NCBI GenBank assembly: GCA_016789785.1
Contig: JAEUQE010000171.1
Coordinates: 1-20,508, forward strand
DNA length: 20,508 nt
Source of the DNA: Bryobacterales bacterium
GTDB taxonomy: Bacteria > Acidobacteriota > Terriglobia > Bryobacterales > Bryobacteraceae
Direction: 5' to 3'
This document shows, one piece after another, positions 1 through 7,788 of the stretch. Positions within the stretch are counted from its first letter, which is position 1, and every line of letters starts with the position of its first letter. The position numbers were made by a program, and so were the translations under genes. The notes beneath the pieces are model-generated. The model did no database searches. It was given only the letters and a program-made list of their open reading frames with translations, and was not told the origin of the DNA.

Positions 1-104
1 CTGGGTTCGGTGCTCTTGCATGCACGCGGAATGCCACGTACCGCGCTGTCTACGGTCCGGATTCGTCGCCCGCCTTTGGCACTCAGTTTGCTTCTCGCAG
101 AGGC

Positions 105-1589
105 ATGCGCACCTTCGGAACCCTACTTGTGTTCCTTGCCGGGGCTGCATTCGCCCAAGCGCCTCCGGAGCCCAAGAAGATACAAACACTCATCCTCACC
201 GGTCAGAATGTGCCGGGTCATGACTGGCGTCGCGTGACGCCCCTACTTCGCAAGCAGCTCGAAGATACAGGGCTGTTTGAAGTCCGCGTGAACGAAGATT
301 TTCGCGGTGGAGGGCCGGAGACACTTGCACCCTACGATCTGGTGATCGTCAACTACTATGACCTCCGCAGGCCCGAATTCCGCTGGGGCGACAAGCCGGA
401 ACAGGCCCTTACCAGCTTCGTCGAGTCAGGCAAGGGCCTGGTGATTTATCACTTCAGCCTCGCTGCTTTCGATGGTTGGAAGGAATGGGAAGAGATGTCC
501 GGTGGCAACTGGCGTCCGAACAACGGCCACCACTCGCCGCCACATGACTTCGATGTCACGATTCGCATGCCTGACCATCCGATCGTCCGTGGCATGCGGC
601 CAAGGTTCCGGCAGAACCTGGATGAATTGTACGCCAATTTGAAGTGGCAGGCGGACAAGTCCCGGTACCAGGTGCTGGCCACCGCCTGGGACAATCACAA
701 ACTCTACATGGGCAAGGCACGGCAGCCTACTCCGGGAGACGGGTTGGATCACCCGATGCTGTGGGTGAGTGAGCGGGGCAAAGGACGCATTTTTGTGACC
801 GCTCTTGGGCACGACATCGGCGCGGTGCAGACACTGCCATTCGTTGCGACATTCACGCGCGGCTCCGAATGGGCGGCCACGGGCAACGTCACCGTCCCGC
901 TGCCTCCGCGTCTGCGCACCGGCGGTCCGAGAGATTTCACTGAAGGCCGCGTGGTCACTCCCGGAGCGAATCCCGGTGATCCTCCCTCCGACGCCTCAAT
1001 CCTCTTCAACGGCAAAGATGCGAGCGGCTGGCTCACCAGCAAGGGCGGTGGTACCGCTGGATGGAAGGTGGAGAACGGTGAGTTTGTCACCGTCACACGC
1101 ACCGGCTCCATTTACACCGATCAGAAGTTCCGCTCCGGGCAGTTCCACCTCGAATATTGGATTCCAAACATGCCGGAGAAGACGGGTCAACTGAAGGGCA
1201 ATTCGGGCGTGTATCTGCCCAGCGGAACGGAAATCCAGATCCTTGATGGCTACCGCAACCCAACCTACTCCATGGGCCTTCCGGGCGCGGTCTACGATGA
1301 ACATGCGCCGCTCGCAAACGCATCGCGCAAGCCTGGGGAGTGGCAGTCAATGGACATCCTCTTCGTCGCGCCGCAGTGCAACGAACGAGGCATGGTAATT
1401 GACGAAGGCTCCGTTACCGTGTTGCTGAATGGCGTGGTGGTTCAGAATAACGCGCGCATCCGTCCACAGAGGCTCGGCTGCGAACCAGGTCCGCTGCTGC
1501 TGCAGGATCATTCGGGCTTTAAGGATGCTCCCGAAACGCCCATGCGGTTCCGCAATATCTGGTATCGCGCGATGGAAGTCAAACCATGA
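105..1589 (+). CDS. Exported ThuA-like / DUF1080 (3-keto-disaccharide hydrolase family) fusion protein
   Basis: Two-domain predicted exported protein of 494 aa. A signal peptide is visible at residues 1-18 (MRTFGTLLVFLAGAAFAQ). Residues about 27-262 are ThuA-like (class I glutamine amidotransferase-like fold): a TLILTGQN opening, GKGLVIYHFS at 109-118 and GRIFVTALGHD at 227-237. Residues about 299-490 match DUF1080 (PF06439, 3-keto-disaccharide hydrolase/LamG-like): LFNGKDASGWL at 300-310, GNSGVYLPSGTEIQILD at 365-381, and an ending QDHSG...MRFRNIWYR. DUF1080 proteins hydrolyse 3-keto-glycosides; the role of ThuA is less clear, though ThuA of rhizobia acts in trehalose use through 3-keto sugars. 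The start was chosen because it gives a clean signal peptide; the purine-rich CAGAGG lies only 1 nt before it, so the site is weak and the frame is open upstream to the window edge. The stop overlaps the next start (ATGA). Family calls are firm; substrate is unknown. Confidence 0.88.
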   Translation: MRTFGTLLVFLAGAAFAQAPPEPKKIQTLILTGQNVPGHDWRRVTPLLRKQLEDTGLFEVRVNEDFRGGGPETLAPYDLVIVNYYDLRRPEFRWGDKPEQALTSFVESGKGLVIYHFSLAAFDGWKEWEEMSGGNWRPNNGHHSPPHDFDVTIRMPDHPIVRGMRPRFRQNLDELYANLKWQADKSRYQVLATAWDNHKLYMGKARQPTPGDGLDHPMLWVSERGKGRIFVTALGHDIGAVQTLPFVATFTRGSEWAATGNVTVPLPPRLRTGGPRDFTEGRVVTPGANPGDPPSDASILFNGKDASGWLTSKGGGTAGWKVENGEFVTVTRTGSIYTDQKFRSGQFHLEYWIPNMPEKTGQLKGNSGVYLPSGTEIQILDGYRNPTYSMGLPGAVYDEHAPLANASRKPGEWQSMDILFVAPQCNERGMVIDEGSVTVLLNGVVVQNNARIRPQRLGCEPGPLLLQDHSGFKDAPETPMRFRNIWYRAMEVKP

Positions 1590-2434
1590 TCCAGATCGGC
1601 TTTCACACCGATGCGTTCAATTCGAGCTACTGGAGCTTTGAACAATGCCTCGAATGGGCGCACCGCAACCATCTGCGTTTCATCGAATGCGGGACCATTG
1701 ACGGAGTGAGCTGGATCCACGGACTCGGCTATCAGCCGCATGTCGCGCTGTGGGAGGATCCTCTCGCGATGCGCCGCAAGATGGACCGCTATGGCGTCTC
1801 CTTCTCGCAATTGGATGCGGCATTTCCATTGTCTTTGCCGGAAGGCGCGACTCTTGGAGTGGAATACGTGCTGCACTCGATGCGGTGGGCGAAGCTGGTG
1901 GGCTGCAACTCGATTGACACCACCGATGATCGCCATCGCCCGCAAGGACTGTCAGACCGCGAGGCGATGGATCACATGCGCCGCATCTACACGCAGTTGG
2001 TTCGCGCCGCGGAACTCTATCAGATCATCATCAACATTGAGCCGCACGGCTACTACACGACGAAGCCTGAATTCATGGCGGAGATGCTGAGTTTCTGCGA
2101 CTCGCCATTTCTACGCATGAATATGGATACCGGCAACACGTTCATCGCTGGCCAGGATCCTGTCGCTTTCGCGGCTCAGTTCATCGATCGTATCAGCCAC
2201 GTGCATATCAAGGACGTCAGCGAGAGCCTTGCCGCCGCATCACGCGGTGATCTCACGGGCATTGCGGTGAGTCATTGCGCGATTGGCGACGGTGTCAATG
2301 CGGACAACATTCGCCGCATTGTCGCGATGCTGAAAGTTCACGGTTTTGATGGTGTCTGCTCCATCGAATGCGAAGGCCAAGGTGGACCGATGATTGAGCG
2401 GTCACTCTCCTGGGTGAGGGGAGTGCTCCCGTGA
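1586..2434 (+). CDS. Sugar phosphate isomerase/epimerase-like TIM-barrel enzyme (AP-endonuclease 2 / xylose isomerase-like)
   Basis: The 282-aa product is a metal-dependent TIM-barrel enzyme of the xylose-isomerase-like superfamily. Likely metal ligands are visible in the usual order: E152 in NIEPHG (150-155), D181 in MNMDTGNTF (178-186), H207 in HVHIKD (205-210) and E261 in SIECEG (259-264). The first strand and E34 (FIECGT) also fit. Length is normal for the family. No signal peptide is seen, so the protein should be cytoplasmic. Its ATG overlaps the stop of the upstream gene (ATGA) and its stop overlaps the GTG start of the downstream gene, so translation is probably coupled. Relatives isomerise or epimerise sugars and inosose/keto-sugar intermediates; beside a Gfo/Idh/MocA dehydrogenase and a DUF1080 protein, a role on a keto-sugar is plausible but not shown. 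Confidence 0.88.
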   Translation: MIQIGFHTDAFNSSYWSFEQCLEWAHRNHLRFIECGTIDGVSWIHGLGYQPHVALWEDPLAMRRKMDRYGVSFSQLDAAFPLSLPEGATLGVEYVLHSMRWAKLVGCNSIDTTDDRHRPQGLSDREAMDHMRRIYTQLVRAAELYQIIINIEPHGYYTTKPEFMAEMLSFCDSPFLRMNMDTGNTFIAGQDPVAFAAQFIDRISHVHIKDVSESLAAASRGDLTGIAVSHCAIGDGVNADNIRRIVAMLKVHGFDGVCSIECEGQGGPMIERSLSWVRGVLP

Positions 2435-3864
2435 AGCTCGCGACGTTGCTGCTGTGCGCCGTGACATTGAATGCGGAGAAGCCAGTGTGCCTCTTGCTGC
2501 TTACCGGGCAGGCGGATCTTCCGCATCACTCCTGGGAGAGCACCACCGAGGCGATCCGGAGAGTCTTCGCTCGCGATGATCGCTTCGAACTGCGAGTGAT
2601 CGAGGACGCGCGCGCGCTTACCGCGGAATCGCTCGAAGGCTATCGCGCACTCATCCTCAACTACAACGGGCCACGGTTGCCGCTTGTGTCGGAAAGGGCG
2701 ATTGAACGATTCGTTCGTGGCGGCGGCGGGTTCATCGCGTTTCATCACGCAAGTTACGGCGAGTTCTTCGGCATGCAGCTTCGCGACGGCAAGTGGCAGG
2801 CCGGTTCTACAAAAGGATGGGAGGCGTTTGCCCGAATCATCGGCGCATCCTGGCAGCCGGTCAATATCGGCCACGCCCGCCGTTGGCCCTTCGAAGTCAC
2901 CATCTCCGATCGCGAGCATCCAATCGTCTCAGGGATGCCGGCAACGTGGTTGGCAAACGATGAACTGTATCACCGCATGGATCTCGCGCCATCCACCCAC
3001 GTAATCGCCGATGCCCTCAGTCCGAAAGAGATTGGCGGCACCGGCCGGCGTGAGCCTGTGGCCTGGACCCATACATACGGTAGCGGCCGTGTCTTCTTCA
3101 CTCCGCTCGGTCACGATGCCATGGCGTGGAATCAGCCAGGCATGCGGCAGTTGTTCGCGCGTGGCGTGGAGTGGGCGGCAACTGGTGCAGTCACCGATCC
3201 TCCGCAGCAGAAGCCGCTTCGCGTACTCGCGGTCACCAGCGGCCACAGCTATCCAACGGCGTTCTACACCATGCTCGACAGCCTGGAGGGAATTCGCTGG
3301 ACGCACGCCGCGACGCATCAGGAGGCGTTCGCGAAACCTCTGGAAGATCGCTTTGACGTGGTTCTCCTCCACGACATGCATGACACCACAGCCCAGCAAA
3401 CTCGCCAGCGCCTCACAGCGTTTGTCGAGGCAGGGAAGGGAATCGTATCCCTCCATCACGCCATCGTGAACTACACGGATTGGCCGTGGTGGCACCAGGA
3501 AGTGACGGGCGGCAAGTATTTCGTGAAACCTGTCGAAAACCACGCCGCCTCGCGGTATCGCGAAGATGTCAGCTTTGTTGTCATTCCTGTGAAGGCGAAG
3601 CAGAATCATCCCGTTTTGCGAGGGGTTGGGCCGCTCACGGTCCATGACGAAGCTTACAAGAACATGTGGTTCTCTTCGAAGATCGAAGTCCTGATGGAAA
3701 CGGACTTCGAAGAGAATGACAAGCCGGTTGTCTACACCGGACCGCATCCCAAGGCCCGGTCGATCTACATTCAACTCGGCCACTCGGCGCAGACGATGGC
3801 GAACCCCGGCTTCCGCCACCTGGTTCGCAACGCGCTGTTTTGGACCGCACGCAGCCCGGAGTGA
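2431..3864 (+). CDS. Exported protein with two tandem ThuA-like domains
   Basis: A 477-aa protein starting at GTG inside a GTGA overlap with the upstream gene. A short signal peptide (MKLATLLLCAVTLNA, 1-15) predicts export. Two copies of the ThuA-like fold follow. Domain 1 (about 19-252) has LLLLTGQAD, FIAFHHASY at 101-109, EHPIVSGMP at 162-170 and GRVFFTPLGHD at 219-229. Domain 2 (about 263-473) has RVLAVTSGHS at 264-273, GKGIVSLHHAIV at 335-346, NHPVLRGV at 392-399 and SIYIQLGHS at 444-452. The landmarks repeat in the same order, so this is an internal duplication or fusion; the usual family member has one domain. The copies are clearly diverged. It shares the operon with a ThuA-DUF1080 fusion, giving three ThuA domains in one transcript. 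Catalytic activity is not established for this family here. Confidence 0.88.
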   Translation: MKLATLLLCAVTLNAEKPVCLLLLTGQADLPHHSWESTTEAIRRVFARDDRFELRVIEDARALTAESLEGYRALILNYNGPRLPLVSERAIERFVRGGGGFIAFHHASYGEFFGMQLRDGKWQAGSTKGWEAFARIIGASWQPVNIGHARRWPFEVTISDREHPIVSGMPATWLANDELYHRMDLAPSTHVIADALSPKEIGGTGRREPVAWTHTYGSGRVFFTPLGHDAMAWNQPGMRQLFARGVEWAATGAVTDPPQQKPLRVLAVTSGHSYPTAFYTMLDSLEGIRWTHAATHQEAFAKPLEDRFDVVLLHDMHDTTAQQTRQRLTAFVEAGKGIVSLHHAIVNYTDWPWWHQEVTGGKYFVKPVENHAASRYREDVSFVVIPVKAKQNHPVLRGVGPLTVHDEAYKNMWFSSKIEVLMETDFEENDKPVVYTGPHPKARSIYIQLGHSAQTMANPGFRHLVRNALFWTARSPE

Positions 3865-3870
3865 GGAGGC
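3862..3870 (+). promoter_or_regulatory. Strong ribosome binding site for the oxidoreductase gene
   Basis: GAGGAGG (3863-3869) directly follows and overlaps the upstream TGA stop (3862-3864) and lies 8 nt before the ATG at 3878. It settles the start at 3878 over the nearer out-of-frame ATG at 3873 and over longer in-frame extensions into the upstream gene. Confidence 0.8.
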
Positions 3871-3877
3871 TCATGTC

Positions 3878-5140
3878 ATGAACGATCTGTCACGGAGAAC
3901 GTTTCTCTCCACCAGCATTGCCGCAACCGCATATGCCGCAGGTTCTGGAACCATTCGTGTGGGCGTGATCGGATGCGGTGGACGAGGGGAGGCCGCCGCC
4001 ATGAATGCGATGAACGCCGGCAAGGATGTGCGCGTCGTCGCGATGGGTGACCTGCTGCTTGACCGTGTTCAAGAGAAGCGCACCGCTCTGAACCTGAAAT
4101 ATCGCGATCAGATGGCTGTGAAGGACGACCTTTGTTTCTATGGCTTCGATGCCTACAAGCATGTGATTGAAGCGAGTGATGTGGTGGTCATTGCCAATGC
4201 CGCGAAGTTTCATCCACTGCACATGAAGGCCGCCATCGACGCGGGCAAGCATGTGTTCGTCGAGAAGCCTCACGCCATCGATCCACTGGGAATCCACATG
4301 GTGCGCGAAACCTGCGAGACGGCGAAACGCAAAGGACTCTCCGTCGTGTCAGGGCTGCAAAGCCGCTATCATCCCGGCTATCGCGAAACGATGGCTCGCG
4401 TGCACGATGGCGCGATTGGGGACATCGTCGCAATTCAGGAAACCTGGCTGCGGCCACCCTACGTGCTGTATCCGCGGCGCCCCGGTATGGGTGAAGTCCT
4501 CTATCAGGGCAGCAATCAGTATCATTTCCACTGGCTGAGCGGAGACGATGTGCCACAGACTCTGATTCACAATCTGGACCGCTCCAGTTGGGCTCTGCAC
4601 GATGCCGCGCCGCTCAAGGCGTGGGGCATGGGCGGCCGGTCCACTTTGAAGGGTGAGATCTACGGAAGCGTCTTTGACCATCATGCCGTCGTCTACGAGT
4701 TCGCCAACAACGTGCGCGTCTACGCCTACTGCCGCACCATCCCCGAATGCCACAACGACAATTCCAGTCTGATTCTCGGCACCAAGGGACGTTGTGACCT
4801 GTTGAAGCTTCGCATCGAAGGAGAGAAGAACTGGGAGCATCCGGGCTCCAAATCAAAGAACAACGCTTATGATTTGGAACATGCGGCGCTGTTTGATGCG
4901 ATTCGCCGGAACACACCAATCAACAACGGCGAATACATGGTTCGCAGTACGCTCATCACGCTGATGGGCCAGTTCAGTTGCTACACGGGCAAGCAGGTGA
5001 CTTGGGCGCAGATCAATGAGAGCCGCTACTTCCACGCGCCGAAACCGGAAGACTGCCGCCTGGATATGGAACCACCCGTCAGACCGGGCGCCGATGGCAG
5101 CTATCCGGTCTTCGTGCCTGGGGAAACCACGTTGCTTTAG
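3878..5140 (+). CDS. Tat-exported Gfo/Idh/MocA-family oxidoreductase
   Basis: A 420-aa NAD(P)-dependent dehydrogenase. A twin-arginine signal (LSRRTFLSTSIAATAYA, residues 4-20) predicts export of a folded, cofactor-loaded enzyme to the periplasm. The Rossmann motif is GVIGCGGRG (29-37), and the family hallmark is VEKPHAIDP (128-136). HNLDRSSW at 231-238 supplies the usual catalytic histidine region of the C-terminal alpha/beta domain. The start was set at 3878 because it begins the Tat signal and has the GAGGAGG site 8 nt upstream; longer versions run into the upstream coding region. It is the fourth gene of the operon, 13 nt after the double-ThuA gene. Tat-exported relatives are common in Acidobacteriota and Planctomycetota, and some oxidise or handle 3-keto sugars; the substrate here is not known. 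Confidence 0.9.
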   Translation: MNDLSRRTFLSTSIAATAYAAGSGTIRVGVIGCGGRGEAAAMNAMNAGKDVRVVAMGDLLLDRVQEKRTALNLKYRDQMAVKDDLCFYGFDAYKHVIEASDVVVIANAAKFHPLHMKAAIDAGKHVFVEKPHAIDPLGIHMVRETCETAKRKGLSVVSGLQSRYHPGYRETMARVHDGAIGDIVAIQETWLRPPYVLYPRRPGMGEVLYQGSNQYHFHWLSGDDVPQTLIHNLDRSSWALHDAAPLKAWGMGGRSTLKGEIYGSVFDHHAVVYEFANNVRVYAYCRTIPECHNDNSSLILGTKGRCDLLKLRIEGEKNWEHPGSKSKNNAYDLEHAALFDAIRRNTPINNGEYMVRSTLITLMGQFSCYTGKQVTWAQINESRYFHAPKPEDCRLDMEPPVRPGADGSYPVFVPGETTLL

Positions 5141-5165
5141 TTCGTTTCAAAGGAAGGTAATCGCG

Positions 5166-6566
5166 ATGCCGATGGAACAACTCTACGCGCAGCGTTTGAA
5201 CCGCTACGTGACCGCGATGCGCAATGCGAAGCCCGATCGTGTGCCGCTGCGGCCGTTTGCAGCAGAGTTCACTGCGAACTACTCAGGCCACACGGCGCAG
5301 CAAGTCACTCACGACTACAATCAAGCGTTTGATTCCGTGATCGCCTGCTGCAAGGGCTTTGACTGGGATGCCGTGGTGCCAAACATGGTTTACGTTTGGA
5401 CCGGGCTCGCGCAAGCCGCGGGCCTCCGCTACTACGCGATTCCCGGCATTGATGTCGGTCCGCATGTCGGCTTTCAGTATCGCGAGCCGGAACAGAACAA
5501 CGCGTGGATGCGCCGCGAAGAGTACGACGAGTTGATCGACGATCCGGTCGCCTTTCTCTACAACACCTGGTTGCCGCGCGTGTCGGCTGAGTTCGACGCA
5601 GGGCCCGCGCGGCGCAACATCGCATTAGTGAAGTCGGCCTGGGCGATGGCAAATTACTTCAACGCATTCGGGCCGCAGATCCAGCGGATGAAGGACGAGT
5701 GCGGGACCGTGTCCTCGATCTCGGGCATGCTGAAGGCGCCGCTCGACGTGCTTGGTGACAAGTTCCGGGGCTACGTGGGCCTGGCGTTCGATCTGATGGA
5801 AATTCCAGATAAGGTGGAGAAGGCATGCCACGCGCTGATGCCGCATCTCGGCTTCATCGCGCTTTCAGGTCTCGATCCCACCCGCAACATTCCCATCCCC
5901 ATCTGGATGCATCGCGGCTGCGTGCCGTTCATCTCCTACGAGCATTTCCGCACCATCTACTGGCCCACCTTGAAACCCATGCTCGATGCGATTTGGGCGC
6001 AAGGCAATCAGACGTTGCTGTACGCGGAAGGCAAATGGGACGCCCATCTTGACGCAATTGCGGAACTGCCCGCGGGCTCGGTGATCTATCACATGGACCG
6101 CAGTGATCCGAAGCTCTGCGTCGAGAAGCTGAAAGGGAAATTCGCTCTCTCAGGCGGGGTTCCTAACGCAATGCTCGCGTTCGGAACTCCGGAAGAAGTG
6201 AAAGCGCAATGCAAGTTCCTCATCGACACCTGTGGCGAGAATGGTGGCTTCCTCATGGATGCTTCCGCCATCATGCAGAACGACGCGACAGTGGACAACG
6301 TGAGAGCGATGACGGAGTTCACTCGCGAGTATGGAGTGTACTCCGCGACCCCAAGTGACGGGCCTCCTCCGCCTCCTCCACAAGAGCGTCCGCCCGCCCC
6401 CGCATGGCCGTTGGGCAAGGTGCCTCCCGGAGCATGCGTTGCGTGGGAGCAGAAGCGCAAGGAAATCGCATCAATTCCGGGCGACGCTACTCTGTGCAAA
6501 CAGGTGTGGGAGAATGTCGACGCCCTTGCCTACTTCTACATTTGGCACCTTGTGCTGAGTTTTTAG
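5166..6566 (+). CDS. Uroporphyrinogen decarboxylase (URO-D)-like protein with proline-rich C-terminal extension
   Basis: A 466-aa cytoplasmic protein of the URO-D/corrinoid methyltransferase superfamily. The fold is recognisable from RVPLRPFAAEF near the N-terminus, KLKGKFALSGGVPNAMLAFG at about 321-340 and the family-type ending GGFLMDASAIMQNDATVDN (360-378). At the position where zinc-dependent corrinoid methyltransferases have HxCG, this protein reads YAEG (286-289), so that zinc site is absent; the arginine-rich N-terminal active site of true HemE is also not seen. It is therefore unlikely to be HemE or a classical MtaA/MtbA enzyme. Residues about 397-423 are strongly proline-rich (a run of seven prolines at 400-406 interrupted only later), followed by a roughly 40-residue tail not expected in the family. 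The SD AAAGGAAGG (5149-5157) lies 8 nt before the ATG. Last gene of the operon; reaction unknown. Confidence 0.82.
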   Translation: MPMEQLYAQRLNRYVTAMRNAKPDRVPLRPFAAEFTANYSGHTAQQVTHDYNQAFDSVIACCKGFDWDAVVPNMVYVWTGLAQAAGLRYYAIPGIDVGPHVGFQYREPEQNNAWMRREEYDELIDDPVAFLYNTWLPRVSAEFDAGPARRNIALVKSAWAMANYFNAFGPQIQRMKDECGTVSSISGMLKAPLDVLGDKFRGYVGLAFDLMEIPDKVEKACHALMPHLGFIALSGLDPTRNIPIPIWMHRGCVPFISYEHFRTIYWPTLKPMLDAIWAQGNQTLLYAEGKWDAHLDAIAELPAGSVIYHMDRSDPKLCVEKLKGKFALSGGVPNAMLAFGTPEEVKAQCKFLIDTCGENGGFLMDASAIMQNDATVDNVRAMTEFTREYGVYSATPSDGPPPPPPQERPPAPAWPLGKVPPGACVAWEQKRKEIASIPGDATLCKQVWENVDALAYFYIWHLVLSF

Positions 6567-6899
6567 CAGAGATCGCGCCGGCTTGCGCGCAGGCCGGCAG
6601 TGTTCCGCCGCGGCAATTCGGTTCCGCGACTATTCGGAACAGACAGGCCGCACGGGACGGCTCGAAGACAAGCGGCAGTTCCTCCTTGCCGTGAGGCCGC
6701 GGTTGGCGACGATCTGCTGATGTTGTCTGCCATCGGAGTCCGCCCCAAAGCCACTCCCGAACTCATTCGGCGAGGCATTGCGATCTCCGGCGAGTGCGGT
6801 GCGGACGGCATCGCGTTGGGCCACTATGACGGCGCACCGCTTCGCAATCTTCAGGCTGTCGGGCAAGGGCTCAGCGAAGTGGGTATCCGTGTTGCGTAG
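6559..6899 (+). pseudogene. Probable eroded 3' fragment of a lost gene, split over two frames
   Basis: This 340-bp gap between the operon and the HEAT gene has no intact gene but holds protein-like text. Frame 1 (about 6610-6690) reads FRDYSEQTGRTGRLEDKRQ and ends at TGA 6718-6720. Frame 3 then reads from about 6717 to a TAG at 6897-6899, including VRPKATPELIRRGIA and GADGIALGHYDGAPLRNLQA, which has normal codon use for this genome and resembles the C-terminal end of exported TIM-barrel or glycosidase-like proteins (a last strand GADGIALGHYDG followed by a helix). No good start codon or SD precedes it. The simplest reading is a frameshifted, 5'-deleted remnant. The exact family is not recognised with certainty, and a short real gene cannot be excluded. 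Confidence 0.42.
6577..6598 (+). terminator. Strong hairpin just after the operon (terminator-like, no T-tract)
   Basis: GCCGGC (6577-6582) pairs with GCCGGC (6593-6598), and the inner bases TTG/CAG extend the stem (one G-T wobble) to about 9 bp with a CGCG loop. It starts 11 nt after the URO-D-like stop. There is no run of T after it, so it is not a classical intrinsic terminator; it may stop transcription poorly, protect the mRNA 3' end or act in either direction. Confidence 0.45.
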
Positions 6900-6904
6900 C
6901 CCGT

Positions 6905-7774
6905 CTACTGGAGACGTTTCCGATCGATGGTGTTTTCGGCATCTTCTCCCTCGTCCTCATCTTCATCGAAATCGTCATCTTCAAGTGCCGCCTTCGATTC
7001 GGCAATCGCAGCCTGCGCCGCCTCCGCGATGTCCTCGTCGCCGGAATCCAGCAGTGGCGACAAGACTTCTTCTGCCTCTTCCGGCCGAACATACGGGACC
7101 GCCTCAATTGCAGCCAAAAGAACGTCTTCATCCGTATGCTTCGACTTCAGCAACTCCACAATCCGAGGCCACGCTCCGGGAATAGGTAAGGCCGCCGCGC
7201 GAACCGCTTCGTAGAGAATCTCCGGATCATCGCTGTGAAGTGCCTCTACCACCTCACGATCGAAACCGCGTATGCCTTTCATGCAGAAGACTGCCGTCAG
7301 TCGCCACTCAGAGTCACCGGAGTGATAGGCCGTCCGGACCGCCTCGACATGCCATTCCTTCGGAGCCCGGGAGGTAGCCTCCAAAACTCGCCGCCGCACT
7401 TGCTTCGGGACCGTTGGGTCCGCGAAGAGGATGCGCAAACTCTGGCAAACCAGATCGAAGGTATCTTCAGAGATGGAAGCTTCCCGAAGCTCGTCTTCTT
7501 CGTCGTAGCCCTCAATGTACGCATCCTCAAGCGCTACTCCCAAAGAAATCGCTGCGTTCGCTCGCAGCATTTCCGGCTCCTTGGGATTCTGCACGATGGA
7601 GAGAAGCAACTCAGCCATCTCATCTTCCGCTACCACGTATTCCCCTGCGAGTTCCGCCGCAAGAAGCCGGTCGGATGCCGGCCGGTCGCGCTTTCGTAAG
7701 TAGCCCTTCAGAATCTCGCCGGCGTTCGAAGGCCACTCCCACGGGGGAATAGCCGCAAGTCTCTTCGGTGTCAT
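6905..7774 (-). CDS. HEAT-repeat protein with acidic C-terminal tail
   Basis: A 289-aa protein on the minus strand. From about residue 35 to 260 it consists of helical pairs of HEAT type, for example MLRANAAISLGVALEDAY, EWRLTAVFCMKGIRGF, ILYEAVRAAALPIPGAWP and VLLAAIEAVPYVRPEEAEE, each with the regular hydrophobic spacing and paired helices. Such repeats usually form a curved scaffold for binding other proteins. The last 27 residues are very acidic (DDDFDEDEDEGEDAE) and end in a short basic patch. There is no signal peptide, so it should be cytoplasmic. The ATG at 7774 has no SD; instead TAAAGT lies 8 nt upstream, which suits a leaderless mRNA. It is divergent from the DUF1552 gene. The partner is unknown and nothing links it functionally to its neighbours. 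Confidence 0.85.
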   Translation of the reverse strand: MTPKRLAAIPPWEWPSNAGEILKGYLRKRDRPASDRLLAAELAGEYVVAEDEMAELLLSIVQNPKEPEMLRANAAISLGVALEDAYIEGYDEEDELREASISEDTFDLVCQSLRILFADPTVPKQVRRRVLEATSRAPKEWHVEAVRTAYHSGDSEWRLTAVFCMKGIRGFDREVVEALHSDDPEILYEAVRAAALPIPGAWPRIVELLKSKHTDEDVLLAAIEAVPYVRPEEAEEVLSPLLDSGDEDIAEAAQAAIAESKAALEDDDFDEDEDEGEDAENTIDRKRLQ

Positions 7775-7782
7775 AATGCCCC

Positions 7783-7788
7783 ACTTTA
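7783..7788 (-). promoter_or_regulatory. -10-like box at leaderless spacing for the HEAT gene
   Basis: On the minus strand TAAAGT (fits TANNNT) ends 8 nt before the ATG at 7774 (spacer GGGGCATT). No convincing -35 is seen 17-18 bp further upstream. Together with the missing SD this suggests transcription starting at or next to the start codon. Confidence 0.4.

Noticed and set aside
1..104. A gene ending before 105
   Set aside because: All three plus-strand frames are free of stops here, and none shows a recognisable protein; any upstream gene must lie outside or overlap strongly. No call is made.
3716..3877. Upstream in-frame extension of the Gfo/Idh/MocA gene
   Set aside because: It lies inside the double-ThuA coding region, and the Tat signal and SD fix the start at 3878.
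5016..5165. Upstream in-frame extension of the URO-D-like gene
   Set aside because: It overlaps the dehydrogenase gene by more than 100 bp; the strong SD at 5149-5157 supports the start at 5166.
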